A stretch of DNA of 23,950 nucleotides, taken from the NCBI GenBank assembly GCA_937879875.1, contig CALFMN010000175.1:1-23950 (forward strand), in the 5' to 3' direction. The position numbers and the translations under genes were made by a program. Of the stretch, positions 7,742 through 15,808 are shown in pieces. The first letter of the stretch is position 1. Every line of letters starts with the position of its first letter. This DNA is from an uncultured Chloroflexota bacterium (lineage in GTDB: Bacteria; Chloroflexota; Dehalococcoidia; CAUJGQ01). The notes under the pieces were generated by a model that saw only the letters and a list, made by a program, of their open reading frames with translations, did not search any database and was not told where the DNA came from.

Positions 7742-8353
7742 CTACGGCATCGGCGCGGGCGCGGGGTGGCCGCTCTCGCGCTCCATGGTCTCGGTCGGCA
7801 TCTCCGGCACACTTGCGCCGTTCGTGCCGCGCGCGGCCGGCGCGAGTGCCGTGCCAGCGGCCTCGGCGCGGCCACGGCCGCGGCGCAGCGCGGCGCAGAA
7901 GGGGCAGGCTACCCACGAATAGCTGAGCGGGCGCGAGCAGTTGGGGCAGGGCTCTTTGAGCTGCGTGGTACACGACGGGCAGACGATGTAATCGTCCAGC
8001 ACGCGGCGGTGGCAGGTGGGACAGCCCTTCTGGTCCTCCAACTCCTGCAAGAGCGCCTCTTCTTCGAGCGTGCGCTCGTACGCTTCGGCGAGTGTCAGCT
8101 TCGGGCGCAGAATGAGATAGAGCCAGAGGCCGGGCAGGTTGAAGGCCAGTACCATGAACACGGAGAGGGCGTGATAGAACGGATCGCGGCTGCGGTCGCG
8201 GATGTCGCGGTAGACCCAGACCAACCCCGCCGCCCAGAGCACGACGATGTAGGTGATCAGGATCGCCGCCGCGTATTTGACCGTATCCTGCCAACTGCCG
8301 CCGGGCCACGAAACGGCGCTGGGCCAGACCATGCCGGGGACCAGGTTCGCCAT
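7742..8353 (-). CDS. Membrane protein with double zinc ribbon
   Basis: A 203-residue protein with two membrane segments (about 27-48 and 62-82) followed by a short acidic helix and a double zinc ribbon with four CxxC knuckles: Cys111/114, 125/128, 136/139 and 150/153. The tail is Pro/Ala-rich. The ribbon is expected to be cytoplasmic and to bind two zinc ions; partner and role are unknown. GAGGAG lies just before the ATG, and TATAAT on the same strand (8401-8396) is a plausible -10 box, although the -35 is weak. It is divergent from the helicase gene. Confidence 0.8.
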   Translation of the reverse strand: MANLVPGMVWPSAVSWPGGSWQDTVKYAAAILITYIVVLWAAGLVWVYRDIRDRSRDPFYHALSVFMVLAFNLPGLWLYLILRPKLTLAEAYERTLEEEALLQELEDQKGCPTCHRRVLDDYIVCPSCTTQLKEPCPNCSRPLSYSWVACPFCAALRRGRGRAEAAGTALAPAARGTNGASVPEMPTETMERESGHPAPAPMP

Positions 8354-8468
8354 GCCGCTCCTCGCTCCAGCGTTCGCGATGCCGTGTCTCGCGCGATTAT
8401 AGCAGCCGCCGCGTTGACGAAACAGAAACGCTGGCCGTCAACGCCTGTATCCGTTATATCATAACAGC

Positions 8469-10751
8469 ATGAGCAACTTCACCGAGGGACTGAACCCCCG
8501 CCAGGCCGAGGCCGTGACCGCCGTGCGCGGCCCGGTGCTGATCCTCGCCGGGCCGGGCAGCGGCAAGACGCGCGTGATCACGCATCGCATCGCCTATCTC
8601 GTGGCCGAGCGGGGCGTGAAGCCGTGGCGGATCATGGCCGTCACCTTCACCAACAAGGCCGCGCGCGAGATGCGCGAGCGCGTCGATGCGCTGCTGGGCG
8701 AGGCGGCGCACAGCCTGACGCTGGGCACTTTCCACGCGATCTGCGCCCGCATTCTGCGCGTCGACGGCGGCGCGATCGGCGTCGACCGCAACTTCTCGAT
8801 CTACGACGACGGCGACCAACTCGGCCTGGTGAAGCGCATCTTCAGCGAGCTGGGCGTGGACCCGAAGCAGTTCAACCCGCGCGCCGTGCTCGGCGCGATC
8901 TCGCGCGCCAAGAACGAACTGCGCGACGCCGAGGAGTTCGCCCGCGCCGCTGGCTCCTACTTCGAGGAGGTCGTGGCGCGTGTCTACCGGCGCTATCAGG
9001 AGCGGCTGCACGCCGAAAACGCCGTCGACTTCGACGATCTGCTCACCCGCACGGTCGATCTGTTCGCGGGAAGCCCGGAGGTGCTGGCGAAGTATCAGCA
9101 GCGCTACGAGCATGTGCTGGTGGACGAGTTCCAGGACACGAACGTCGTACAGTACGTGCTGGTGCGCGATCTGGCGCGCGGCCACAACAACCTCTGCGTC
9201 GTCGGCGACCCGGACCAGTCGATCTACCGCTGGCGCTCGGCCGACATCCGCAACATCCTCAACTTCGAGCAGGACTTTCCCAACACCAAAGTCGTGTTGC
9301 TGGAGCAGAACTACCGATCCACCGGCACAATTTTGGAAGCGGCGCAGGGCGTGATCAGCGCCGCGGACGGCCGGCCAGAGAAAGGGCTGTGGACCGAAAA
9401 CGAGCAGGGCCTGCCTGTCACCGTCTTCGAGGCGCAGGACGACGAGGGCGAGGCCGCCTACGTCGTGCGCGAGATCATGAACGGACTGCGCTCCGGCCAG
9501 CGGCCCGGCGACTACGCGGTGATGTATCGCACCAACGCGCAGTCGCGCGCGGTCGAAGAGGCGCTGGTGCGTTCGGGCATCCGCTACCGGCTGATCGGCG
9601 GCACGCGCTTCTACGATCGCCGCGAGGTCAAAGACCTGGTCGCCTACCTGCGCCTGATCAACAACCCGCGCGACAGCGTCAGCCTCGCCCGCGCGATCAA
9701 CACGCCGCCGCGCGGCATCGGCGCCGGCACGCTCAACGAGCTGTCGGTCTGGGCGAGCGAGCTGGGCGTGCCGATGTACCACGCGCTGCAACTGCTGCTA
9801 GCGCACGACCAGGGAGCGGCCGACGGCGCGCTGGACCGCCCGCCGCCGCTCAACTCGCGCACGGCGCGGCCGCTGTTGCGCTTCATCATGCTGCTCAACG
9901 ACCTGATCGAGCTGGCGCAGCGCGAGCCGGTCGCCGATCTGCTCAAGGAGCTGCTCGAACGGATCGACTACCGCCGCTTCCTGCTCGACGGCGGCGACGA
10001 TGGCGAAGACCGTTGGGCCAACGCCGAGGAGTTGGTGAACCTTGCCAGCCAGTATGACGCCGAGGCGCTGGACGTGGCCCGCGACCTCGACGCCGACGAC
10101 GAGGCGCCGAAAGAGGAGGTTCAGCGCACCGCGCTCGCCGCCTTCCTCGAAGACGTGGCGCTCGTCTCCGACGCCGACGAGGTCGATCAGCGCCAGGACG
10201 CGGTGACGCTGATCACATTGCACGCGGCGAAGGGGCTGGAGTTTCCGGTCGTCTTCATTCTTGGCGTCGAGGAGAACCTGCTGCCGCACGTGCGCTCGCT
10301 GGAAGACCCGGAGCAGATGCAGGAGGAACGGCGCCTCTTCTACGTCGGCATCACGCGGGCCAGAGAGCGGCTGCACCTCTCGCACGCCATGCGCCGCGCG
10401 ACGTGGGGCACGTCGTCGTTCAACGACCCCTCGCGCTTCCTGCGCGACATTCCGCCGGCGGTGACAACCACGCGCAGCCGGGCCGAAGGGCATGTTGTTA
10501 ACCGGGCGGCGGCGCTGCGGCGGCAGCTCAGCGCCGCGCCGACGGCTGCCATCGCTCCGGCGGCGAAGGGCCAGGCCGGGGCGGCGTTCCAGCCGGGCGA
10601 CCGCGTGCGTCACGCGAAGTTCGGCGAGGGCATCGTCGTCAACGCCGCGCCGCGCGGTGAGGACTTCGAAGTCACGGTCGCGTTCAAAGGCAACTTCGGC
10701 GTGAAGAAGCTTTTGCAAAGCTTCGCGCCGCTGGAGAAGGTCGTCGCCTGA
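8469..10751 (+). CDS. pcrA: UvrD/PcrA-type superfamily 1 DNA helicase
   Basis: A 760-residue ATP-dependent 3'-5' DNA helicase for nucleotide excision repair, mismatch repair and clearing of recombinase or stalled RNA polymerase. All SF1A motifs are visible: Q motif (LNPRQAEAV, 8-16), Walker A GPGSGKT (28-34), motif Ia TFTNKAA, motif II DEFQD (219-223), motif III GDPDQSIYRWR, motif IV LEQNYRST, motif V TLHAAKGLEFP and motif VI LFYVGITRARERL. The C-terminus has the PcrA/UvrD Tudor-like module (PGDRVRHAKFGEGIV...) that contacts RNA polymerase. Length is normal for the family. There is no clear Shine-Dalgarno before the ATG; the region just upstream is AT-rich (GTTATATCATAAC). Confidence 0.97.
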   Translation: MSNFTEGLNPRQAEAVTAVRGPVLILAGPGSGKTRVITHRIAYLVAERGVKPWRIMAVTFTNKAAREMRERVDALLGEAAHSLTLGTFHAICARILRVDGGAIGVDRNFSIYDDGDQLGLVKRIFSELGVDPKQFNPRAVLGAISRAKNELRDAEEFARAAGSYFEEVVARVYRRYQERLHAENAVDFDDLLTRTVDLFAGSPEVLAKYQQRYEHVLVDEFQDTNVVQYVLVRDLARGHNNLCVVGDPDQSIYRWRSADIRNILNFEQDFPNTKVVLLEQNYRSTGTILEAAQGVISAADGRPEKGLWTENEQGLPVTVFEAQDDEGEAAYVVREIMNGLRSGQRPGDYAVMYRTNAQSRAVEEALVRSGIRYRLIGGTRFYDRREVKDLVAYLRLINNPRDSVSLARAINTPPRGIGAGTLNELSVWASELGVPMYHALQLLLAHDQGAADGALDRPPPLNSRTARPLLRFIMLLNDLIELAQREPVADLLKELLERIDYRRFLLDGGDDGEDRWANAEELVNLASQYDAEALDVARDLDADDEAPKEEVQRTALAAFLEDVALVSDADEVDQRQDAVTLITLHAAKGLEFPVVFILGVEENLLPHVRSLEDPEQMQEERRLFYVGITRARERLHLSHAMRRATWGTSSFNDPSRFLRDIPPAVTTTRSRAEGHVVNRAAALRRQLSAAPTAAIAPAAKGQAGAAFQPGDRVRHAKFGEGIVVNAAPRGEDFEVTVAFKGNFGVKKLLQSFAPLEKVVA

Positions 10752-10774
10752 ACGGCCTGCCGGCGGTCGGCGCC

Positions 10775-11851
10775 GTGAATCCGGCTACACTTGCACAGAT
10801 GACGGGAGACGCCGCGCTGGTCGCGCTCAACGCCAGTTTGCTGAACCGGTTCGCCTCCGGTGTGCCGTTCTGGCTGCGCCCGTCGCAGGTGCAGGACTGG
10901 CTCTCCACGCACGGGCTGCGCATCCTCGTGATCATCGTCGCGCTCGGGATCGCGCAGCTGCTGGTGCGCCGGCTCGCGCCGCACGCGATTCGGCGCGCGA
11001 TCTTCGTCGGCCTGCCGGAGGGCGTGCCCGGCGAGCGCGAAAAGCGGGCGCGCACGCTGAGCAGCGTCACCGTCAAAATCACCGGGCTGGTGCTGTTCTG
11101 CATCGGGCTGTTCATGGTGCTGGAAGAGTTGGGCTACAGCCTCACGCCGGTGATCACCGGCATCGGCATCAGCGGCATCGCCATCGGCCTCGGCGCGCAG
11201 GGGTTGGTCAAAGACACGATCAACGGGCTCTTCATCCTCGGCGAAAACCAGTTCCGCCAGGGCGATTACGTCACCGTTGCGGGCGTCTCCGGCACCGTGG
11301 AAGATATCAACCTGCGCCGCACGATCCTGCGCGATATCGACGGCACGGTGCACATCGTGCCGAACAGCGCGATCGTGATCGCCAGCAACCACACGCGCGA
11401 CTACTCCGGCGTCAATATCCTCGTCCTGATCGCGCTGGGCGCCGACCTGGACAAGGCGCTCGCCGTGGCCGAGCAGGTGGGGAAGGATCTGGCCGCCGAT
11501 CCGCGCTTTGCCGCCGATGTTGTCGAGCCGCCGTACCCGGCGCGGATCGAGTCGGTTGACGAGAAGGGCGTGACGCTGCGCGTGCTCGGCCGCGTGCGCC
11601 CGGGCCGCGCCGGCGCGGTCACGTTCGAATACCGCCGGCTGCTCAAGCAGGCGCTGGACGCCGAGGGCATCCGCTACGCGCCGGTGGCCGCCCTGGCGTG
11701 GCCGCCGCAGCCGACGCCAGATCCAGAGGCGGCCGGCACCCAGGCTGCCAGACCGGCCAACGACCAGTCGTCGCGGGACCGCTCCGCTCCGGACGGCCAT
11801 CCTCCGGCGACGCGCGACAGCGCAGCAGAAGGCCGCGAACAGCCATCCTGA
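10775..11851 (+). CDS. MscS-family mechanosensitive ion channel
   Basis: A 358-residue inner-membrane channel that opens under membrane tension to release solutes on osmotic downshift. Membrane segments are at about 49-65, 98-117 and 124-155. The third is the Gly/Ala-rich pore helix (GISGIAIGLGAQGLVKDTINGLFIL). The beta domain follows (FRQGDYVTVAGVSGTVEDINLRRT), then HIVPNSAI and the alpha/beta cytoplasmic domain. The last 50 residues are a polar Pro/Ala-rich tail. The GTG start lies 23 bp after the helicase stop, so co-transcription is likely. An ATG at 10799 is an alternative start. Neither start has a strong ribosome binding site. Confidence 0.92.
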   Translation: MNPATLAQMTGDAALVALNASLLNRFASGVPFWLRPSQVQDWLSTHGLRILVIIVALGIAQLLVRRLAPHAIRRAIFVGLPEGVPGEREKRARTLSSVTVKITGLVLFCIGLFMVLEELGYSLTPVITGIGISGIAIGLGAQGLVKDTINGLFILGENQFRQGDYVTVAGVSGTVEDINLRRTILRDIDGTVHIVPNSAIVIASNHTRDYSGVNILVLIALGADLDKALAVAEQVGKDLAADPRFAADVVEPPYPARIESVDEKGVTLRVLGRVRPGRAGAVTFEYRRLLKQALDAEGIRYAPVAALAWPPQPTPDPEAAGTQAARPANDQSSRDRSAPDGHPPATRDSAAEGREQPS

Positions 11852-11890
11852 GGCGGCTTCAAGGAGTTCGTCACGCGTGCCCGCCGTGGT

Positions 11891-12054
11891 CGGCCCTCAC
11901 CCCTGCCCCCTCTCCCAATCCTGGGCGAGGGGCGATCCGGCCTGAAGCGTTCCGATCGCTGAACGGTTAACCGGCAGCCGGTCGGAACGCTCAGTGCAGG
12001 ATCGTCTCCTTCCCTCCAGGATTGGGGGAAGGAGACAGGAGAGGATGAGGGCCG
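11891..12054. repeat. Interspersed palindromic repeat, copy 2
   Basis: It is bounded by CGGCCCTCA (11891-11899) and its perfect inverse TGAGGGCCG (12046-12054). Nested inside are CCCAATCCTGG (11914-11924) with its inverse at 12016-12026, AGCGTTCCGA (11946-11955) with its inverse at 11982-11991, and the central palindrome GGTTAACC (11965-11972). It shares five ordered blocks with copy 1 at 7519-7703. It sits between the ends of two convergent genes. The remaining gap up to 12100 holds only a short run of CCCTAA/CCCAAT-like units (about 12083-12110). Confidence 0.8.
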
Positions 12055-12100
12055 ATGGCCGCACTGCGCCCCGACGTTCCTATTCCCTAACCCCCAATCC

Positions 12101-13876
12101 CTAATCCCTCACCGTCACCGTACCCGCCGCGCCATCGACGGTGATCGTCTGGCCGGTCTTGATCGTGCGCGTGCCGGACTTGACGTTGACCACGGCGGGA
12201 ATGCCGTACTCGCGCGCCACCTGCGAGCCGTGGCTCAGCGGCCCGCCCAGATCCACGACGAGGGCGCTGGCCGAGAAGAACAGCGGCCCCCAGGCGGCGT
12301 CGGTGACCGGGCAGACGAGCACTTCGCCGTCCTCGATCTCGGCGTCGTCGTCCGGCCGCAGGATGACGCGCGCTTTCGCGGTGACGACGCCGGGGCTGAC
12401 GGGAATGCCGTGCAGCACGTTGCCCTGCTGCTCGGGCGCGGCGCTGCCCTTGATGCGCGGCGTCGGGCGACCGTCGAACCACTCCGGCAGCTCCAGATGC
12501 TGAAAGATCTCGAACTCCGCTCGGCGCAGGTCGATGTGGTACTGCAAATCCTCGACCGTGCCGCCCTGCGCCAGCGACCGCAGCTCTTCGAGGCGTACGA
12601 AGAAGGCATCGTCGGGCTGCTGCAGCAGGCCGTCGGCGGTCAGCCGCGTGGCCAGCTCGATGATGAAGCGCCGGCAGGGCCAGATGCAGCGGATCCACTG
12701 CGACTTGGTGCGCTCGCGCAGCGAGCCGAACGCCTGCGCCAGGCCAAGAATGTTGCGAAACTCGAGCCGTTGCGGCTCGCTCAGCCGCTCTTCAACCCAG
12801 GCCGTCATCTCAGCGCGAGCCTTCGCCTGGCGCTCAACGGTCAACGCCGGGTCGTGCTCCGGCCGGGCGTCGATGTAGTTCTTGATCGCCGCATAGACGT
12901 AGTTCGGATCGTCGGCCCAACGCGGCTGCTCGAACTCCATCTCGTTGAGTGTGCGATAGCCGTAGTCGTGCAGAAATTGGCGAAACTGCGCGGCGAACGC
13001 CTGCACGCCCGGTGCGCGGCTTTGGGCCAGCGCCGCGCCCACGCTCTCGGCCGGCTCTCGTGCGAAGATCGCCCGTACGTCGCCGTCGCTGACGGCCAGT
13101 CGCCCGAGCCGCCAGATCTCCATGCCGGGCTTGGCGCTTTCGACCGTACCCATGCCCGTCAGCAGCCGCGGCAGCACGCCGTCATCGCCGTCGGGCACAT
13201 TGGCCTTGAGGAACTGGGTAAGCTGCTCCATCGCCGAGGAGATGGCGGGGTTGTTGTACATGTGCAGGTCGAACGAATATTCCTGCCACTGGATGCTTTC
13301 CATGATCTTCGCCCAGAGGCCGGCCTTGTCGAAGCGCGAAAGGTCGAGCGCGACCTCGCGGTGGATGTATTCATTGACGCGCGGATCGTTTTCCAGCGTC
13401 AGCGCCGGCGCCTGCTTGAGGATGCGCATGAAGCGCGGATAGGCCGTCAGCGAGAACAGCACCTGGTCGAGCGTTTTCTCCCTGGGCGCCTGGCCGGGCG
13501 CTCGCCTCTTGCCGAGGTACTGTTCGTCCACCGCGTCCGCATCGGTGCCGGGCAGCAGATCGGCGAAGGCGCGGATGAAGCCGAGCGTCAGGTGGGCGCG
13601 GCCGTAGAAGACGCCGATGCCGGCGTGGTGAAAGTCGTTGAAGTCGAGACCCATCGGTCCCAGCGTGCCGAGGTTGCGCTGGAGGTTGAAAAATCCGTGG
13701 CCGATGATCCAGCGCTGGATGTCGCTGGTCAGCGGCGTAATCACGCGCGGCAGGTCTTCGCCGACGTTGGCCGAGGTGTAGACGGTGAACTGCTCCCACA
13801 CGGGCGAGTCGGACTCGGGCACCCAGGTGGCGAGATCGACGGTTTCGAGCGTGGGCAACGGCCTGGTCGTCGTCAT
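12101..13876 (-). CDS. PEP-utilising-enzyme-like protein with C-terminal phosphohistidine domain
   Basis: A 591-residue protein whose last 100 residues form the swivelling phosphohistidine domain of PEP synthase, pyruvate phosphate dikinase and rifampin phosphotransferase. His549 lies in GGPLSHGSQVAREYGIPAVV. The preceding 450 helical residues resemble the substrate-binding region of rifampin phosphotransferase-like proteins. The N-terminal ATP-grasp domain that would phosphorylate the histidine is absent, and the start is well supported (GGAGGT 5 nt before the ATG), so this is not a miscalled start. It lies 71 bp downstream of an alpha/beta hydrolase on the same strand, probably in one operon. 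The substrate is unknown; a separate ATP-binding partner is possible. Confidence 0.8.
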   Translation of the reverse strand: MTTTRPLPTLETVDLATWVPESDSPVWEQFTVYTSANVGEDLPRVITPLTSDIQRWIIGHGFFNLQRNLGTLGPMGLDFNDFHHAGIGVFYGRAHLTLGFIRAFADLLPGTDADAVDEQYLGKRRAPGQAPREKTLDQVLFSLTAYPRFMRILKQAPALTLENDPRVNEYIHREVALDLSRFDKAGLWAKIMESIQWQEYSFDLHMYNNPAISSAMEQLTQFLKANVPDGDDGVLPRLLTGMGTVESAKPGMEIWRLGRLAVSDGDVRAIFAREPAESVGAALAQSRAPGVQAFAAQFRQFLHDYGYRTLNEMEFEQPRWADDPNYVYAAIKNYIDARPEHDPALTVERQAKARAEMTAWVEERLSEPQRLEFRNILGLAQAFGSLRERTKSQWIRCIWPCRRFIIELATRLTADGLLQQPDDAFFVRLEELRSLAQGGTVEDLQYHIDLRRAEFEIFQHLELPEWFDGRPTPRIKGSAAPEQQGNVLHGIPVSPGVVTAKARVILRPDDDAEIEDGEVLVCPVTDAAWGPLFFSASALVVDLGGPLSHGSQVAREYGIPAVVNVKSGTRTIKTGQTITVDGAAGTVTVRD

Positions 13877-13947
13877 GCTGACCTCCGGCGTTTATTCGTA
13901 GAGTTGTGGTGGGAGCCCGGTGCGGGCGGTGGTGAGGCGGAAGCGGC

Positions 13948-14748
13948 CTATGCGCCGAGGCGCGCGAGGAAGGGCAGCAAGGCGGCCTTGAACTCGGCCG
14001 CGCGCTCCAGCGGCGCCATGTGCGAGGCGTCGGGCAGCAGCGTCAGCTCCGAGCCTTTGATGCGCAGGTTGAGTAGCTGAGTGCTCGCCATTGAAACCGT
14101 CGTATCAAGGTCGCCGGCCACGATCAGCGTTGGGCAGGCGATCGCGGACAGGCGCTCTTCCAGTGCAGGCCTGCCGGTGTAGGTGCCGATCTGTGTGGCG
14201 ATCTCGTGCGGCGTGCGGAAGAGCGTGAGCTGGCGCCGGTAGAGCTCGAGGCCGCCGGGGCCGTGGTCGAGTGAATCGGCCGAATAGACCAGCGAGAGCA
14301 TCGAATCGGCGAGCTGTTCGGTGAGGCCCATCGCCGGGGCGAGCTGGGCGAAGGCGCCGTAGGCCGGACTCATCGCCGGGTCCATCGCCAGCGGCGAAAC
14401 CGCCGCCAGCACGAGGCCGCGCAGCCGCTCGGGATGCTCGACCGCGAACAGCAGCGCCGCCTGCCCGCCGAGCGAATGCCCCACGACAACCGGCTGGCCG
14501 AGACCTAACGCATCGACCAGGGCGCCGAGGTCGGCGGCGAGTTGTTCGATCGTCACCGCGTCACCGTTGCGCGAACGGCCGCAGCCACGCAGGTCGCAGC
14601 AGACGACGCGCCGCCTCGTTGCCAGCTCCGCTGCCAGCGGCGCCCAGCAGTCGGCGTCCTGGTAGAGGCCGTGCAGGAAGATAACGGCCGGACCTGTTCC
14701 GGCATCGGTGTAGTGCAGCGGTGTGCCCGCAAGCTCCAGAACCGGCAT
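13948..14748 (-). CDS. Alpha/beta hydrolase
   Basis: A 266-residue alpha/beta-fold hydrolase of the esterase / haloperoxidase / lactonase type. Oxyanion-loop sequence HGLYQDADCW is near residue 26. The nucleophile is Ser92 in GHSLGG, the acid is Asp in AGDLDTT (about 212-214), and the His lies in DASHMAP (about 242). CDLRGCGRS near 51 is typical of the family. The ATG at 14748 has an excellent Shine-Dalgarno (GGAGGAGGGGAG) and is preferred over the upstream start at 14790. It is the first gene of a probable two-gene operon with the PEP-utilising-like protein. The substrate cannot be read from sequence. Confidence 0.92.
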   Translation of the reverse strand: MPVLELAGTPLHYTDAGTGPAVIFLHGLYQDADCWAPLAAELATRRRVVCCDLRGCGRSRNGDAVTIEQLAADLGALVDALGLGQPVVVGHSLGGQAALLFAVEHPERLRGLVLAAVSPLAMDPAMSPAYGAFAQLAPAMGLTEQLADSMLSLVYSADSLDHGPGGLELYRRQLTLFRTPHEIATQIGTYTGRPALEERLSAIACPTLIVAGDLDTTVSMASTQLLNLRIKGSELTLLPDASHMAPLERAAEFKAALLPFLARLGA

Positions 14749-14823
14749 GGGCGACTCCCCTCCTCCGCAAGCATATGGACAGCGTGCCACGGACGCGCCG
14801 AAACGCGCTCAGTTCATGCGTGC

Positions 14824-14856
14824 GGTATACATGGCATAGGCGCGCGGGCGTGTCAA
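14824..14856 (-). promoter_or_regulatory. Possible promoter of the hydrolase operon
   Basis: A perfect TTGACA (14856-14851) lies on the minus strand about 100 bp upstream of the hydrolase start. Candidate -10 elements are TGTATA (19-bp spacer) or TATACC (21-bp spacer), neither ideal. It lies only 20 bp from the end of the insertion sequence. Confidence 0.35.
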
Positions 14857-14875
14857 GGCAGCGCCCGGCCGGTGG

Positions 14876-14930
14876 CCTATCCCTGATTTCGCAAGCGAAA
14901 TCTGTCCCTTCCCCACAGACGCGTGATGCA
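14876..14930. repeat. Left terminal inverted repeat of the insertion sequence
   Basis: It contains the palindrome GATTTCGC-AA-GCGAAATC (14885-14902) followed by TTCCCCACAGACGCGTGATGCA-type sequence. The inverse lies at 15743-15799. Confidence 0.8.
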
Positions 14931-14984
14931 AAATCGGCGGGTTTGTGGTCTGTATGCAGAAAGTGCCGGACGGCAGAGGCTGCA

Positions 14985-15732
14985 CCTGTCACGGAGGCAG
15001 CTCTGCTCGATTCCGACACCTTCCTCACGGCCGTCTCTCCCTTCAGCGCCGCGCTGGCGCCGTTCGCGGTGCTGGATGGCACGGCCGTGCTGCTGGAACG
15101 CTGGTGGCGAGCGGGGCGGCAGCACCGGCTTGCCCCGGCCTGCGCCTTCGGCAAGGGCGGAGGGAGCGCCGCTTGTACTGGGGTTGCAAACGGCTGCTGG
15201 CGGTGACGCCGACGGGCGTGATCACCGGCTGCGTGGCCGGCCCCGCCAGTCCCGAGCAACGCTGGCTGGCCGAGGCGCGGCGCCAGAGGCGGGTGACGGC
15301 GCTGGCGCTGCCCTGGGTGGGCACCCCGCCGACGGCGGTGCGGCCAGTGACGGGCAAGCCGTATGGCGGACCCAACGGGCCGGTCTGGCCGCGGCTGGGC
15401 GTGGGGCACCGCGCGGCCCAGGGCGCCTACGCGGCCGACCGCAACGACACCGGGATGGAGTGGCAGGGGTACGGGCAGACCGGCTATGGCGCCGCGGTGG
15501 TCACGCCGGCAGCGTTTCCTCCGGCGGAGACGGCCGCGCAGCAGGCCCACGCCTCGCTGCGACAAATTGTGGAGACGGGCAACAGCCAGCCCAACGGGGA
15601 CTGCGGCCTGGAATACCTGCAGGCTCGCAGTCGCTGGGGCTGCGGGCGCGGCTGGCGGCCCCTAATCTCGGCATCCTGCTCAAGCAGCGGTTGGGGCGTT
15701 CCATGCTCGCGTTTGCGACCCTCGTGACATAG
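14985..15732 (+). pseudogene. Frameshifted DDE transposase
   Basis: Recognisable transposase segments lie in three successive frames. The N-terminal piece (about 14997-15150) contains VLDGTAV with the first catalytic Asp (codon 15075-15077). The middle piece (about 15165-15635) contains RLYWGCKRLLAVTPTGVITG, then AYAADRN with the second Asp, and SLRQIVET with the catalytic Glu. The C-terminal piece (to the stop at 15732) contains LGLRARLAAPNLGILLKQRLG. At least two frameshifts separate them, so no active enzyme is made. The layout resembles IS4/IS5-type DDE transposases; the exact family is not assigned. Confidence 0.8.
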
Positions 15733-15742
15733 CGCTGCAATG

Positions 15743-15799
15743 TGCATCACGCGTTTGTAGGGAAGAGGCGGATTTCGCTGAAGCGAAATCAAGGTTAGG
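15743..15799. repeat. Right terminal inverted repeat of the insertion sequence
   Basis: It contains GATTTCGC-TGAA-GCGAAATC (15771-15790) and, on the inner side, TGCATCACGCGT, the inverse of the left end at 14876-14930. Confidence 0.8.
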
Positions 15800-15808
15800 T
15801 GCGCGGTG

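Larger units (their letters stand above)
14876..15799. mobile_element. Decayed insertion sequence with terminal inverted repeats of about 55 bp
   Basis: The two ends are inverted copies of each other: 14876-14930 matches the reverse complement of 15799-15743, with a 2-nt gap and about eight mismatches. They share GATTTCGC..GCGAAATC and then an identical ACGCGTGATGCA. Each end can fold into a hairpin with 8-bp arms. The interior carries a frameshifted DDE transposase. No clear target-site duplication was found. The right end lies 10 bp past the stop codon of the TPR gene. Confidence 0.8.

Noticed and set aside
8454..9791. 445-codon open frame on the - strand
   Set aside because: It is antisense to the helicase with all SF1 motifs; it shows no motif of its own.
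12083..12110. Telomere-like CCCTAA/CCCAAT units
   Set aside because: Only a few irregular units, overlapping the end of a coding gene. Not a tandem array and not CRISPR; no CRISPR array was seen in the window.
12230..14080. 616-codon open frame on the + strand
   Set aside because: It is antisense to the PEP-utilising-like gene, which has a phosphohistidine motif and a strong ribosome binding site.
15501..15740. Minus-strand frames across the insertion sequence
   Set aside because: They have no family resemblance; the plus strand carries recognisable transposase pieces in successive frames.
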